NCBI GenBank assembly: GCA_009192285.1
Contig: WBVU01000004.1
Location: 2,502,001 to 2,566,000, forward strand
Source of the DNA: Morchella semilibera
Lineage: Eukaryota; Ascomycota; Pezizomycetes; Pezizales; Morchellaceae
Direction: 5' to 3'
DNA length: 64,000 nucleotides
Under the pieces are notes generated by a model. The model was not told the origin of the DNA. It did not search any database and saw only the letters and a list, made by a program, of their open reading frames with translations. Positions 10,899 to 22,602 of this stretch are shown in pieces (position 1 is the first letter of the stretch; each line of letters opens with the position of its first letter). Both the position numbers and the translations under genes were made by a program.

Positions 10899-12159
10899 CT
10901 AGACTTTCACCCCTAGACTTTTCCTAATCCATCTTAAAACCCCATTTGTCACTTCTTCTGGTGCCTCCTCGCACAGAAAATGGCCTACCCCATTCCCCAC
11001 CCCTTCTACCCTCAATAACCCCTTACCTCCATCAACCCAATCATTCCATACTTTCGCTACTTCGTACCGACTCCCCAAGTAACCCTCGCTATATAAAACA
11101 TAGGTCGGGCAACTAATCTTCCGACCTTTCTTCTGATCCGCAACCTGTTCCGGCGCATCCACAAGCGCACCGGCACGGTAATCGGCACAGGAAGCCGCAA
11201 TTATAGAGGGTCTTTTAAAATACGCGGCATATATAGGAATACTTAGAGACACCTGCGATTCTCCCGAGGTTCCTGTCCATTTCCTAATCAAACTATCAAC
11301 GAATATATCTCCTCCAAGTGCCTCAATCATATTTTCTGGCAACGGTGAAGGGGCTGCTAGGAAAGACCTAGGGATTGGGCGATTAGACATTTTCTAATTT
11401 AACAATTATGAATAAATACCAGTGAAAGGTTGCTGCCGCAACTGCAGGGTCTGTAAATGACGCAAATTGAACAATCGTCGGGACAATGTCCAACAAAGTG
11501 ATTCCTAGAAGATTAAATCCGTAATTCTCTTGAAGAATGCCTTCTGCTGCATCAACTGCTAGACGATGGATGATCCTTGCGCCTCTGTCATGTCCCAGAA
11601 GTATGATCTTCCTTTCTGGGGCATCAAGAAGTCTCTTGAGAGCTTCCAGAATGATATTTCCGATTTCACGCTTTGAATAAGCTGTTGTGTTCGATGGCGC
11701 AGCAGAATAAGTAGACTCGCCATATCCAGGAATCTCAAAAAATTATTAGCAGGTTGAAACGAAAACAAACCCATAAAACACATACATCTGGTACAAACAA
11801 TGGAATCTGTTCTGGTAGAAGTTCTACTAAGTAGCGAAACCTATACTGGTGAGATTTTGCGTGCCACTTAGGACAAGATCTTTACATGTTTATTCTGCCA
11901 TCATTGGGTTAGCACGAAGTTGTTCTTGATCATATTTTCTCCGGGACTTTCGATTAACATACGACTGTGGATAACCATGAATCATCACCAGCACTGGTAA
12001 TTCTTCATTGCTCAAACTCCGGGTTCTCGCTACTACTGTTGCTCCAGAACTTGTCTCTATCCTGTGTACATCCGGTAACAATCTATGGATTGCCTGTGAC
12101 GCCAGTGGGTCCTCCGAGGTCTCTGGAACAGGCGGAATATTCCTGGTTTGTGCCGACAT
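10899..12159 (-). CDS. Alpha/beta hydrolase, epoxide hydrolase/dehalogenase-like
   Basis: An alpha/beta-hydrolase of the epoxide hydrolase / haloacid dehalogenase type, probably acting on small metabolites. A consistent model is exons 12159-11959, 11845-11786, 11733-11420 and 11367-10899, giving 347 aa in frame. It shows the oxyanion motif HGYPQS, the IPGYGES strand, and the nucleophile elbow GHDRG with aspartate as nucleophile. This is characteristic of epoxide hydrolases and fluoroacetate dehalogenases rather than serine esterases. The C-terminal GVGHF supplies the catalytic histidine. The first intron is ambiguous: a GTTAAT donor gives HGYPQSYYRFRYLV, the better length match, while a GTATGT donor gives a version three residues shorter. 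The intron at 11368-11419 restores FHWSFLAAPSPLPE. The substrate is unknown. Confidence 0.87.
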
Positions 12160-12608
12160 GACTGAGGGTTATCCTAGGGAACTTTGCTTGAAGCCTTTGG
12201 TATACTGGGCGAAGTATGTACCTCGGGTAACGGTTACAAGCTACTACAAGATGAAGCGGGGGATCCTCGGCAGTTATTAGAATACTTAGGCTACATAAAT
12301 ATACTAAGGCATGACCTCATAATCAAGCCCCACTAATAATGCCGGGACACCAGCGTAGCTAGGCCAACCCTAATAAATGAACAAAACAAACAGCCCTCCC
12401 AACCCAAACGAAGAAATCTAGAAATCTTCCATATCATATATATAGTGTCCCACGCCCATAATCCCGTTTTTAAAATTAAAATAAAACTCCTGGCCCAGTA
12501 TTCCCTTCTTTCCCCTAGAGCACCCGCAGAAAGATAGAAAATAGAGAAAGTACTCTCCAAATTACGTAGAGGATTAGATGCATAATAATAACTTTTCAAG
12601 GGAGTCTC
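12160..12608. other. Intergenic (hydrolase promoter / Laa2-like 3' end)
   Basis: No gene is supported in this 449-bp stretch between two genes on the minus strand. Confidence 0.6.
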
Positions 12609-14725
12609 TTAACCGTTCTGCCTCTTCTTCCTTGCATACCCCACAAGACTCTCAATGACTGTTTCGAAGGTCTCCTTATCACCAATTGCACTCTCGCGCT
12701 TCCTGAGCCAGTATGTAAGTACCTCGCTGGCAATATGCGTGACTTTCTCCAACTCCCTCACATGCCTTTGAAGCTCTTCCACTGTTAATCCACTCAGTGC
12801 TACGTCGCTAGTACTGCACAATATCCTGGCACTTGGTACGTCAAGAGATTCAGGCCCGATTCCACCGTTCTGGTTTTTATCATCCGCTGCAGCCCTCCTT
12901 GCACGAGAAGAAGGGCGCGAAGACCTTGTTTGTGAGCTCGAACGAGATCTGTGGCCATCATCACCCGAGGAGCGACGGAGAGTATTGATAGAAGGAAGGA
13001 CAAGTTTTTTTTTGTTTAGTTTCTGCAGGAAGAATTTCATCAAGGTCGACAGGCACACCAAGTGAAACAAGGAAGAGACGGCGGATACGAGAAATCTTCC
13101 AGTTAGGAGGTTGTAGAGGTGGCGGAGCAACAAGCTGATTCCAGAGTGATAGGCTATGATACTAGTTAGTATGTGTGCTCGGGGCAATGCAAGTGGTTGA
13201 GATTTACCTTCTTTCAGTGAGAAAACAGCTATCCTCTACTGGTGCGAGCTTAGTTTTTTTACCCGTCGGGAACATGATCTCCAGTGACTCGGAAACGGCT
13301 TTGATAACTGCTTCCGCCCCGCCAAGCTCCTTGTGGTCAAGTACTGGAACAGAAATCACTGGTTTTACCGGTGCGGGTGGTTGTGGAGCGGGATGCGGGG
13401 ACTCTAAAGGTACAGGCTCAAAATCTGTTGTGCTTTCCCCAAACCCCTCAAAATCGTCAAATTCCTCCCCCTCCACCACCTCGCCAAAATCGTCGAAATC
13501 ATCATCGTTGAAATCATCATCTGCTACTTCATTCTCTTTGAAACCTCCGAAATCTGCTGGAAGAACAGCTGGTGACGGCGGGGCGGATCTTCTGCTCCTG
13601 CGCGACGCAGTAGAAGATTCCCGCCGCCGCGGAGCAGGGTGCTCCTCGAAACCTGTAGAGAATGTAGGGGAGAGCGCAGATGTGTTGGGAATGTCGTTCT
13701 CAGCTGTGTCAAGGTCAACTGTAAGTGGGGCTTTGGATACTGGCATCTCCAGAAAGCCACCACTTACAACAACTGTACCTTCACCAGCCGTAGCCCCCTC
13801 CTTTATTTCCACGGCGTCCATCTTCCCGAAACTTGGGCCTGCACTTCGTGCTCGTGTGTGTACTTGATTGTATAGTGTCTCCTTCCCTTTGTTCACATTT
13901 GGGCTTACACTCCTTGTCCTTCCGTGTACAGGAGCCACAACTGGCGTCCCACCACTATGGACCATCATCTCGATCTTCTCACGCTGGGTCTGCACTCTCC
14001 TTGTGATCCGATCCTCTTCCTCATTCCAACGTACAATAATGTCCGGTTGAGCATCTGCCGCCCGTTTCTTGTATGCCTCTGTGCCAGGGACCTCTCCATG
14101 GTATGGCCTATCCTCCTCGATCCTTTGTACGATCATCGTAGGTATCGGGCTTGGATGTCGGGCCACATCAAGTAGTGGATCGGTTAAGCCTTCCTTTGGC
14201 AATTCTGTTGTTGCTTTTCCCCCGTCACTGGAAGTATTCTCGGTCCTTTCCGAAAGGATGATTGGGACACCCGATCTTGGCGTTTCCGGAGTTGATTCCA
14301 CGTTATTGTCGTCATCAGCGTCACAATCACTTCCGTTGAATGCTCCGGGTATGGTAATGCTCATTGATCTACGCTTCTTTGGGGTCTCGGCTCCGTCAGG
14401 CACTCTTGTGTCACCACCCGAGAGATCTTCTAAGGGTGCTGTCCCAAGAGCTTCATCCAGCTTAGACATGTCTGTAGGTGGTATTGGTACCGTCGGAGAT
14501 GGTGTGGTATCTGAGTCGCTCATCTCTGACTCGCGACCTTCTTGCGCGTCTGAGAAGTGGTCGTCGTTGGAGGAATTGTCTATGGAAGACTCGGTCTTAG
14601 AAAAGGCAGAACTTAGGAAATTCAAAACATCAAAAGGGATACTTACAACCGCTTGGAAGATCAGCTGGAGATTGAAGGGAATCACGGAAGAGTGTTGGAG
14701 CAGGCGATGGTGGAGGTTCGGCCAT
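12609..14725 (-). CDS. LAA2: Laa2-like (DUF5102) AP-1 clathrin-adaptor accessory protein, frame break
   Basis: A fungal DUF5102-type protein. The yeast member Laa2 (YBL010C) links the AP-1 clathrin adaptor to Laa1 at the trans-Golgi/endosome. Exons are 14725-14647, 14579-13208 and 13153-12609. The long disordered N-terminal half carries acidic/aromatic motifs (DDFNDDDFDDFGEVV, FDDFEGFGES) of the kind that bind the gamma-ear. The conserved C-terminal block is PPNWKISRIRRLFLVSLGV followed by PVDLDEILPA, KKLVLPSI and a helical end (LTVEELQRHVRELEKV). The summed exons are one base too long: a run of nine A (plus-strand T, 13005-13013) would have to be eight to keep the block in frame. As written, translation would leave frame after PAETKQKK. 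The corrected length would be 664 aa. The family call rests on the conserved block. Confidence 0.8.
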
Positions 14726-16024
14726 TGTATGGTAACTGTAGTGGTAACCAGGTGATGAGCTTATATGTGGGGGGGGGGGGGGTTGGATGGGGTTATTATT
14801 TAGAACCCGGGGTGAGGGGACAGATGGCAGATGCTGCGCAGCACAGCAGAGTAGACTATGTACCTATTGTCGCTGATACCCGTCTTGTATGTACGAGGTA
14901 CTGACAGGGATTATTCTGCCTTGTGAATTATTTTTCAGATGAGAGGCCTCAGCGTCTTTGTCTACATGTAGATATTTTTTTTTTAATGGCTCATCTGTTG
15001 GGTTCGATACACACCTGAATCCCTTTCTGCTCTGTATCCATGTAGGTCCTGCCGGGATGAGTATGTAGGTACACAAGCCAGCGCGGATTTGAGAGCACAG
15101 GTAAATATGATATCTAAGAGCGGGTACCCCGGTAGTTTCTACTGAAAAACCACCCTATGCCAGGATCGAGATCGAGATGTGGACAAAAATTACCGATGGG
15201 ACGGACGTACTTTGTTTTTCCTGTCTCCTTTTCCATGAATGGCAAATATTATGTATCATCACATCGGTTAAGTAACTTCACCCAACCCTTGAACTTCTTT
15301 GACATGGAGTGAAGAGGGCTGAATGGTGATCCAGCATCTCCACGCAAACCTGATTAGATGAATGAGTGAAAATTATCGCCCTGCGTCGATCATTGAACCA
15401 ACAAAAAAAAAAAGCGGTGGATGAACCAAAAGCCTTCGGACTCAAATGCCCAAATGAGAATATCTGGATTGTCCCCTTATGTAGTAAAAGCAAACACAAG
15501 ATAAAAATATATTAATTCACATGATGGTCGGTACAGATACTTACATATATGTATGTACATAAGCCACTGTACTGAAATTTAACTATTAAAAAGAGGTCTA
15601 TTTGTCAGATAGGGCACGCCCTTCAAATATTCTGTTTGGTATCGTGAGTTTGTAAGTGTGCTAAACTGCGACCAGCTCAAGATTTTTCAATCTAGAAGGT
15701 TAGAGACAAGCCTATGAGCCTATGTTTGTATCTACTATATCATATCCTAATATTTATTTCGTAGGTTTGACGAATCAGGGTCAGGTTTGGTTGATTAGGG
15801 TAGGAACCTAGTACGCCGGGTAACTTCTTATTAGAGACAGCAGTCACCAGCTCACACAAATTTTGCACCCTGGGCACACAGGCAACTTGTTCAGCTAGGC
15901 GAATTGATTTGTGAATACACCAAATTTCCTGCACCCGAAGACGACCACGACAATAACCCTCGACGCCCTCCCCGAAAAGCCGGTTTAACGAAGTACAGCA
16001 AGTTTTCGAAAAAAAAAAATCAAT
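14726..16024. other. Intergenic, promoters of Laa2-like and RPS24 genes
   Basis: A 1.3-kb head-to-head region. It holds a G14 run (14769-14782), one TACATGTA (14963), and a TTAGGGT telobox-like site at 15795-15801, about 225 bp upstream of the RPS24 start. No gene is supported. Confidence 0.6.
15795..15801 (-). promoter_or_regulatory. Telobox-like site upstream of RPS24
   Basis: TTAGGGT, the complement of ACCCTAA, lies about 225 bp upstream of the eS24 start codon. In several fungi ACCCTAA-type sites bound by Tbf1-like factors control ribosomal genes. Function here is inferred only. Confidence 0.35.
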
Positions 16025-16684
16025 ATGGCCGACCCAGTCACTCTGAGGACCCGCAAGTTCCTAAGGAACGCTCTTTTAGGAAGGAAACAGATGGTGGTGT
16101 ATGTTATCTCACTTGTTACCTTTATTTGTGTGTTGGGAAGGCTTTATCAGTAAAGAGCCGGAGAAGGAAGAAGGAGAGATTGGAGTGGTCATTGGGTCAT
16201 ATGAAGGCTAGGAATCGGCTTGGACTAGGATATTGAAGGATTTTTTATACTTCGTGAAACTTTAGATTGGAACTAATTTTGCCGCTTGGCTCAATAGTGA
16301 TGTCCTCCACCCCAACCGACCTAACGTCTCCAAGGACGAGCTTCGCTCCAAGCTTGCTGAGCTCTATAAGGCCGACAAGAGTCAGGTTTCCGTCTTCGGA
16401 TTCCGCACCCAGTTCGGTGGCGGAAAATCTACCGGTTTCGCCTTGATCTACGACTCCCACGACGCCTTGAAGAAGTTCGAGCCCCATTACCGTCTCGTCC
16501 GTTACGGTGATGCCACCAAGATCGAGAAGCCTTCTCGTCAACAACGTATGTTTCTCTTGTTTCCAGGTATGCGTGGTGGGGTGCTGATTCATGGCTTCCT
16601 TGAAATACAGGCAAGCAGCGCAAGAACAAGGGCAAGGAGGTACGGGGAACCCACGGAAAGAAGGTCAGCAAGGACAAGAAATAA
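16025..16684 (+). CDS. RPS24: Small-subunit ribosomal protein eS24
   Basis: Cytosolic 40S ribosomal protein eS24. Exons are 16025-16098, 16298-16545 and 16611-16684, giving 131 aa, the usual length. The start [20 protein letters not shown] and the diagnostic run KQMVVDVLHP, split by intron 1 (199 nt), are conserved. So are [20 protein letters not shown] and [12 protein letters not shown], and the basic C-terminal tail [17 protein letters not shown]. Intron 1 begins GTATGT and is longer than most in the window, as often seen in ribosomal protein genes. The T/A-rich stretch just before the ATG is typical of fungal ribosomal protein leaders. Confidence 0.97.
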
Positions 16685-17838
16685 ACGGTCTTGTCAAACC
16701 AAAAATAAACTACGATTCAAAAGCTGTGTTTGGTTCTCGGGAGTGGTGGGAAGGTTGCGTGATAAGGGTTCTTCTTATATTCAACTATGGAAAATAGATA
16801 ATTGGGTTCTCGTTTTCCGCCTAGTTGGGTCACCCAAATCTAGCTCGCCTTCTTCTCGTCATCACCTAAATATACCAAAATGGGGGAGTTCATTTCGTCA
16901 AATCTTTGCTAGCTTGGGTTTTACTGTCTGTATAAAAATGCATTTTTTCGCGGGTTTTCCATTAACTTCGTAGCATGTGTTTCTGCCTATAGATAACCAA
17001 ACCTTATCGTTCTATTGTGCCACAGCCTCTTCTTTAGAGCAGTTTTACACGCCATGGCCACCCACCATTCTAGCTACCCAGGAGCACAGGTTCACACCTG
17101 TGCAATGCCGGGTCACATTGTATCACTCGGGAAAATGAGTTTTGAGCGTTCATCTAGCGCACCGAAAACGCAACACCTCCTGGCACCTTGTTCTGGAGAT
17201 AACCCACCGGTAAAGATCTAGGCTAGCCTATCATTGTAGCCCAGGCTAATTCTCTGCAGCGGGCCGAGCTCTTAAGTAAAGTCAAGCAACTAAAACAAAT
17301 GAATCTTCTCTTAGCCAATCATCTAACAAACGCTTCCTGTGCCGAGAAACCGGTAAGAGGAGGTAAGAAGAGCGGCTCGACTTATTATCCTAGGTCATTA
17401 ATTGGTCCGGGTGACCGATTCTGAGTAGTGGGTAGCCTGTTACTTGGGTTGTTGGTAGGTAATCCTGTGTTTCTATGTCGCAACAGCACGCTACGCTCGT
17501 GTCTCTGAAACAGATTTAACCTCGGACCCCCCATCTTATGGGATCGATCGTTGGCGACATATCCACTATAGGGTGATCTATCGAGATTAGAACTTCAGAA
17601 TTATCTATTTCAGCTATTTGATAATACGTATTATATATATTAATGCTAGATATCATTGAATATCCGTGAATAAGAGTATAGATCCGGGCCCAATAGAGAG
17701 GCTCCGGGCCCAACAGAGAAGGCTATAGTAATAAAATATATTGAGTCTGAGCAAAAATGGATTCGGGTATTCAAGTTCCCACAATTTAGGGTTTTGGAAG
17801 CCCATGCAGAAAGAAATGGTTACACCTTCGGTATCGAT

Positions 17839-19050
17839 TTAACATACCAAACACTCTATGAACCACATCGCCGTTATGATGCCTTGGAACATTACGAGGC
17901 TATTGATAACCTGTCTACAGGTCTGACTCGGCAACAACGGACCCTTTAAAGGGTCGTCAATGGACCCGAGTGAACCCTCCGCCGACAAAGATGGAACATT
18001 ACTAGATGGTGGTAAGATCCAGTGAGTCCCAATGGAGCCCAACAGAGGTCTAAGAGCGATCCCATGTCTACTTTCTTCCACATGTCTTAACATTAGACAT
18101 TGGGCAGCAGATGGAACATTCGTTTATCTCGCGGCGCCTTTACCGACGAGGTCAGAGCACACCCAGTTCAGGCTTGCCATCCCCTAGAAGGAGAAGATGA
18201 GGAGAAAAGTCTCAACGTCACACATGCCCCATGCTGGTAATTTCAAACCAAACATGTCAACTGGACGGATGACAGCTCCGGTCTTATCACAACCGCACAG
18301 ATCCAAACGCTTTGGTTGGGTTTGTACGCCATCTAGCATTGTCGTTGTCGACTTTGTTCCACGAGAATTCGCGGTACCTCCATATTTAGCCCACCCATAG
18401 TTCATCTGATATGTCTGTGCAGAAGCAGATTTATCGTTTGAAGCGATCTTGCCGAGCCTTTACCCTATCTTGGGGAAGTCTCCGGTTGGTTTGTTTGAAC
18501 GCTGATCCATAGCCTCCGACCAACCAATCCTGGTAAGTAAACTCGGTCATGTTGCATCACTCGAGTCGATACGTGATGTCTTGACATATCTGACATCTCG
18601 ATTAACCGCAGCAGGATGTGCAAATGCGCGCTGCAATCCTCCTCGGAAAAGGATAAAACTTCTCTGGTGCTGATATGGTCCTTGCGAATTATGGGCGCTC
18701 GATCATGGATGTAGTTAAGCCTGGGTGAGAAACATAGGCGGGATAAGAGGGCCGGCACGAACCGTACGGCAGGAACGGGCAGAATCCACAGCTATTTTCG
18801 TTTTCGAAACATGCCCAGAATCTGGTGCACTGCATAAAGTAATAATATAATTAAGATGACAACAGAAAGTGCTTTTTGGCGCAAAGTTGCCAAGGCAGTA
18901 GTGCACTAGATTCTGAGGATGTCTCGGCCTGCCACGATATACCAGGGATGAGACATCGTGCTCTTGGTCCCTCCTCCGTATTACCACCCCGGCCGGTGCA
19001 TTGTAAATCAAGTCAACCACGGTAATCGGCTCCGTCTTGATGCCTTTCAC
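17839..19050 (-). other. Cluster of unrecognised minus-strand ORFs (possible unidentified or decayed gene)
   Basis: Four open stretches of 73-111 codons tile this interval on the minus strand: 19050-18715, 18758-18465, 18405-18184 and 18093-17839. Three share one frame. Composition is ordinary rather than low-complexity. I recognise no domain and cannot place convincing splice junctions joining them. It could be an unfamiliar multi-exon gene, a decayed gene, or chance. No function is proposed. Confidence 0.2.
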
Positions 19051-19275
19051 AGTTAATAGTTCCGCACATATGGGGCCTGGGGAAATGAACTATTTGAGAC
19101 TTTGCGCAAGGTCTCTATTGTGTTTTTTTTTTTCTATTTCCGTGGAGTTGGGATTTTGATTCTAGGTCCGGACGGAAGATGGAAGATCTATGGGCTATTT
19201 GGATTGTCCCAGGATCCAACTCTCCGTCCCCACGATTAGGATTGTAGACTGCCGTGCCCTGCCAAGAGACGCACA

Positions 19276-19284
19276 AAACCCTAA
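19276..19284 (+). promoter_or_regulatory. Telobox (AAACCCTAA) upstream of NOP58
   Basis: A perfect AAACCCTAA lies about 190 bp upstream of the NOP58 start codon. ACCCTAA elements are enriched at ribosome-biogenesis genes in many fungi and plants. The regulatory role here is inferred. Confidence 0.4.
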
Positions 19285-19467
19285 AAACAAAGGTATTGTC
19301 TGGCCCAATAACAACCAGGAAAAAAAAAGTTCTTCTGCAAAAAAAAAGTGTGCCCGTCCACACTTGCAAAGTTCCCTTCCTCAACCTCCTCCAACCAACT
19401 TCAACTACAACGCTCAAACCTCGTGTTAATAAATCACCCCCCCCCCCCCACGAGGACAAACGAGACA

Positions 19468-21481
19468 ATGACGTTCCTAATTCTTACCGAGACCAGTGCG
19501 GGTTATGCTCTTTTCAAGGCTAAGGACAAGAAATTGTTAAAGAAGAATGATCTTGCCGGTGAGATGAGCACGCCTGAAGGCGCTGCTGGACTGTATGCTC
19601 CTCTTTTGCTATTCTTGTTTTATGATATGGGGGTGTATACTCTCAATGCACGTGAGAATCAATTACTGTGAAAACTGTAGCTAACATCCTAATCCATGTA
19701 AAGACTGAAGTTGAAGCAATTCGCAAAATTCGACAGTGCTGCTACTGCTCTAGAAGAAGTAACTGCGATTGTAGAAAACAAAGTTTCGCCCATGCTCTCA
19801 AACCTCTTGGAGTCCGTCAAGGATGAGAAGAAGGCTTCACTTGTCGTCGCTGATCCCAAGTTGGGTATGCTTTATCATCCGCCCCACCCTTGGTTTCGTA
19901 GTTTTCGTAGTTTTGCCAATATCCTAACATTTTGTAGGAATTGCCATCAATAAGCTCCCTGGTCTCTCATTCACCATAATATCTGATTCCAGCACCCATG
20001 ACCTGTACCGAGCGATCCGCGAACACCTTACCGCGCTTATCCCCGGCCTCACACCCTCAGATATCTCCACCATGTCCCTGGGGCTTTCCCACTCATTGTC
20101 ACGCCATAAGCTCAAGTTCAGTCCCGATAAGGTCGACACCATGATCGTTCAGGCGATCGCCCTTCTTGATGATCTCGATAAGGAGCTCAATATCTACGCT
20201 ATGCGTGTGAAGGAATGGTACGGATGGCATTTCCCCGAAATGGGCAAAATCATCAACGATAACTTGGCATACGCCAAAGTAATCAAGGCCATGGGTATGA
20301 GATCCTCAGCTTCCACAGTTGATCTTTCGGAGATCCTTCCTGAGGAAATTGAGACTGCTCTCAAGGCCGCCGCCGAGGTTTCTATGGGAACTGAGATCAC
20401 CAACGAGGATTTGAGCAATATCACCCTTCTTGCGGAGCAGGTCATCTCATTTACAGAGTACAGACAGCAATTATCATCTTACCTGTCCGCCCGCATGACA
20501 GCTATCGCGCCTAATTTGACTGTCCTTGTTGGCGAACTTGTTGGAGCTCGTCTCATTGCCCACGCTGGTTCTCTGATGAACCTCGCAAAATCTCCTGCCT
20601 CAACTGTCCAGATTCTTGGTGCCGAGAAGGCGCTCTTCAGAGCTTTGAAGACTAAACACGATACCCCTAAGTATGGTTTGATTTACCACGCTTCCCTCAT
20701 TGGCCAATCAACTGGAAAGAACAAGGGCAAAATCGCCCGTATGCTCGCAACCAAGACCGCTCTTGGTCTGAGAGTTGACGCTCTCACCGAGGATAAGGAC
20801 GAGTCTGCTACGATTGGTCTTGCCATGCGTGCTCAGGTCGAGAACCGTGTCCGTAAGCTGGAAGGGAAGCCCCTTGTCCCCCGGGGCGCGAATGCCAACG
20901 CTACCCCCGTTGCTGGCGCCAGACAACCCGGCAAATGGGAGATCAAGGAGGCTAAGAAGTATAACCCTGACGCTGATGCCATTATGGAAGATGCTCCATC
21001 TGCCGCACAGGCTGTCGCCGAGGCTGCTGCAAAGGCTATCAAAGAGGATGCTGAGATGGACTCTGAGGATGAGGATGAGGACTCTGAGGATGAGGATGAG
21101 GACTCTGAGGATGAGACCGAGACAAACAAGAAGAGCAGGGGGGACAAGAAGAGGGAAGAGAAGATCGTTGCCGTTCTTCCTTCCGCACCTATCCCTGCTG
21201 TCGAGTCCTCAGAGGACGAGAAGGAGGAGACGGACAGGGAGGCTAAGAAGAAGGCCGAGAAGAAGGCAAAGAAGGAGGGAAAGAAGGGAAAGAAAGAAAA
21301 GAAGGAAAAGGGGGAAAAGGGGGAAAAGGGGGAAAAGAAGGAAAAGAAGGAAAAGAAGGAAAAGAAAGAGGACAAGTCCAGCAAGAAGAGACGGAAAGAG
21401 GCTGAGACTGACGGCGAAGTTGATAAGAAAAGGAGCAAGAAGGACAAAGATGGAAAGAAGAAGAAGAGCAAATCGGAGTAA
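19468..21481 (+). CDS. NOP58: Box C/D snoRNP core protein Nop58
   Basis: Core scaffold of box C/D small nucleolar ribonucleoproteins, needed for rRNA 2'-O-methylation and pre-rRNA processing in the nucleolus. Exons are 19468-19592, 19704-19864 and 19938-21481 (609 aa). The N-terminus [20 protein letters not shown] and the [18 protein letters not shown] block match the Nop5/56/58 N-terminal domain. The Nop domain follows, with [19 protein letters not shown], a coiled coil around [15 protein letters not shown], and the C-terminal block [13 protein letters not shown]...[34 protein letters not shown] and the long KKE/KKD and acidic DSEDEDED repeats form the usual eukaryotic tail. The tail is longer than in yeast Nop58. 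Intron 2 begins GTATGC. Confidence 0.97.
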
Positions 21482-22602
21482 ATATAGCAAAGCAGTGTGG
21501 ACGGGCAGGCGGCTATGGAGAGCTAAAATTTCTTAGGTGGTAGTTGCTGCTTGCTCTTGTAGTATACTCTTTTTCTTTTTCTTTTCCTCCTCTCTTCATT
21601 TTTGTCTACTGTAGTCTCCTATGTCCTGATGTACCTTTCTTTTTCTTTGCATTATTATGTAGTCCTTTTACTTTCTCTTATATTGATTTCCTTTTGGTTT
21701 GTATGTGCTTTGCCGGGCCAACAAAAAGTATTGTGTAGAATTTACAGCCACTAAAGGGTAGTATTCATTCATGAAACGCCTACAAGTGCCTATTGAAACT
21801 TTACTACGTGATGCAGGTAAACACATGTTTGAAAGTCTGGCTAGAACGAGGGCCAAGGAGATAAAGCTACATGGTAGTTAACCAATCAGAATGCGCTCAA
21901 TGCCCAGTGTTAAGAAATGCGCATCACTACATGTAGATAGTACCTACATGCAGCCTAAGATAGTAAAAGTACATGTACCTACATGTATGTAGGGTTAAGA
22001 GTTGATGGTCTCGAAGCTCATGAGTTCAAACCGTGATATAAACAACCAGACAAGAGTGACTGCAATGGCAATTTATAGTTACATATCCCTATACTGCTGA
22101 AATATTTTTTTTTTTAATCGTAGATGTTTTTACAGGGTGCCAAAACTTTGCGGACGCGGCTGTACCTGTACATACATGTAGGGTATGAAGGTTTCATGCT
22201 TAGTACTACATGTATTAAAGAGTGGCATTACTAGAACATGTATGGTATGTACTTATGTACTTACTTGGTTGTGAGACTCACATACTCAAATACATACTTA
22301 TTGCATTTAACTTCTCCCCAGTGATGTCTCTAAGTTGTCATGTTTGATATGCCATCCGTTTCAAGAAATACTAACCCCACCCCGAATCATAGGAGAGCAA
22401 TCGTTCAAGCGAGTGATATACCATGCCAAACAGTTGCAATGAGGCGTTTTGTGTCTCTCCCAGAATTTACCAAGAACCCTGCAGACCCGGTGACGGGACG
22501 GCGGCTGCCGATCAAAGAACCAAACCAAAGTTCCTACACACCCCCCCCCCCCCCAATCTGAACACAAGCTTTGCAACTACCTAAACATGCCTTGATCCTG
22601 AA
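21482..22602. other. Intergenic (NOP58 3' / transporter promoter) with TACATGTA cluster
   Basis: 1.1 kb without a supported gene. Five TACATGTA palindromes fall within 290 bp (21928, 21970, 21980, 22173, 22207). A C14 run sits at 22541-22554, just upstream of the transporter start. CT-rich sequence directly after NOP58 is presumably its 3' UTR. Confidence 0.6.

Larger units (their letters stand above)
16685..19467. other. Long intergenic between RPS24 and NOP58
   Basis: This 2.8-kb region has no recognisable gene. It contains one CCGAGTGAT-type motif (17122-17130), a short direct repeat with TCCGGGCCCAA cores near 17682 and 17702, and a C13 run just before the NOP58 start. The minus-strand ORF cluster at 17839-19050 is listed separately. 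Confidence 0.55.

Noticed and set aside
13175-14755. Plus-strand ORFs of 228-230 codons
   Set aside because: They lie opposite the long exon of the Laa2-like gene and are Ser/Thr-rich shadows of its acidic, Ser-rich coding strand.
20833-21490. Long antisense and shifted ORFs over the NOP58 tail
   Set aside because: They are shadows of the Lys/Glu-rich repeat region of NOP58.
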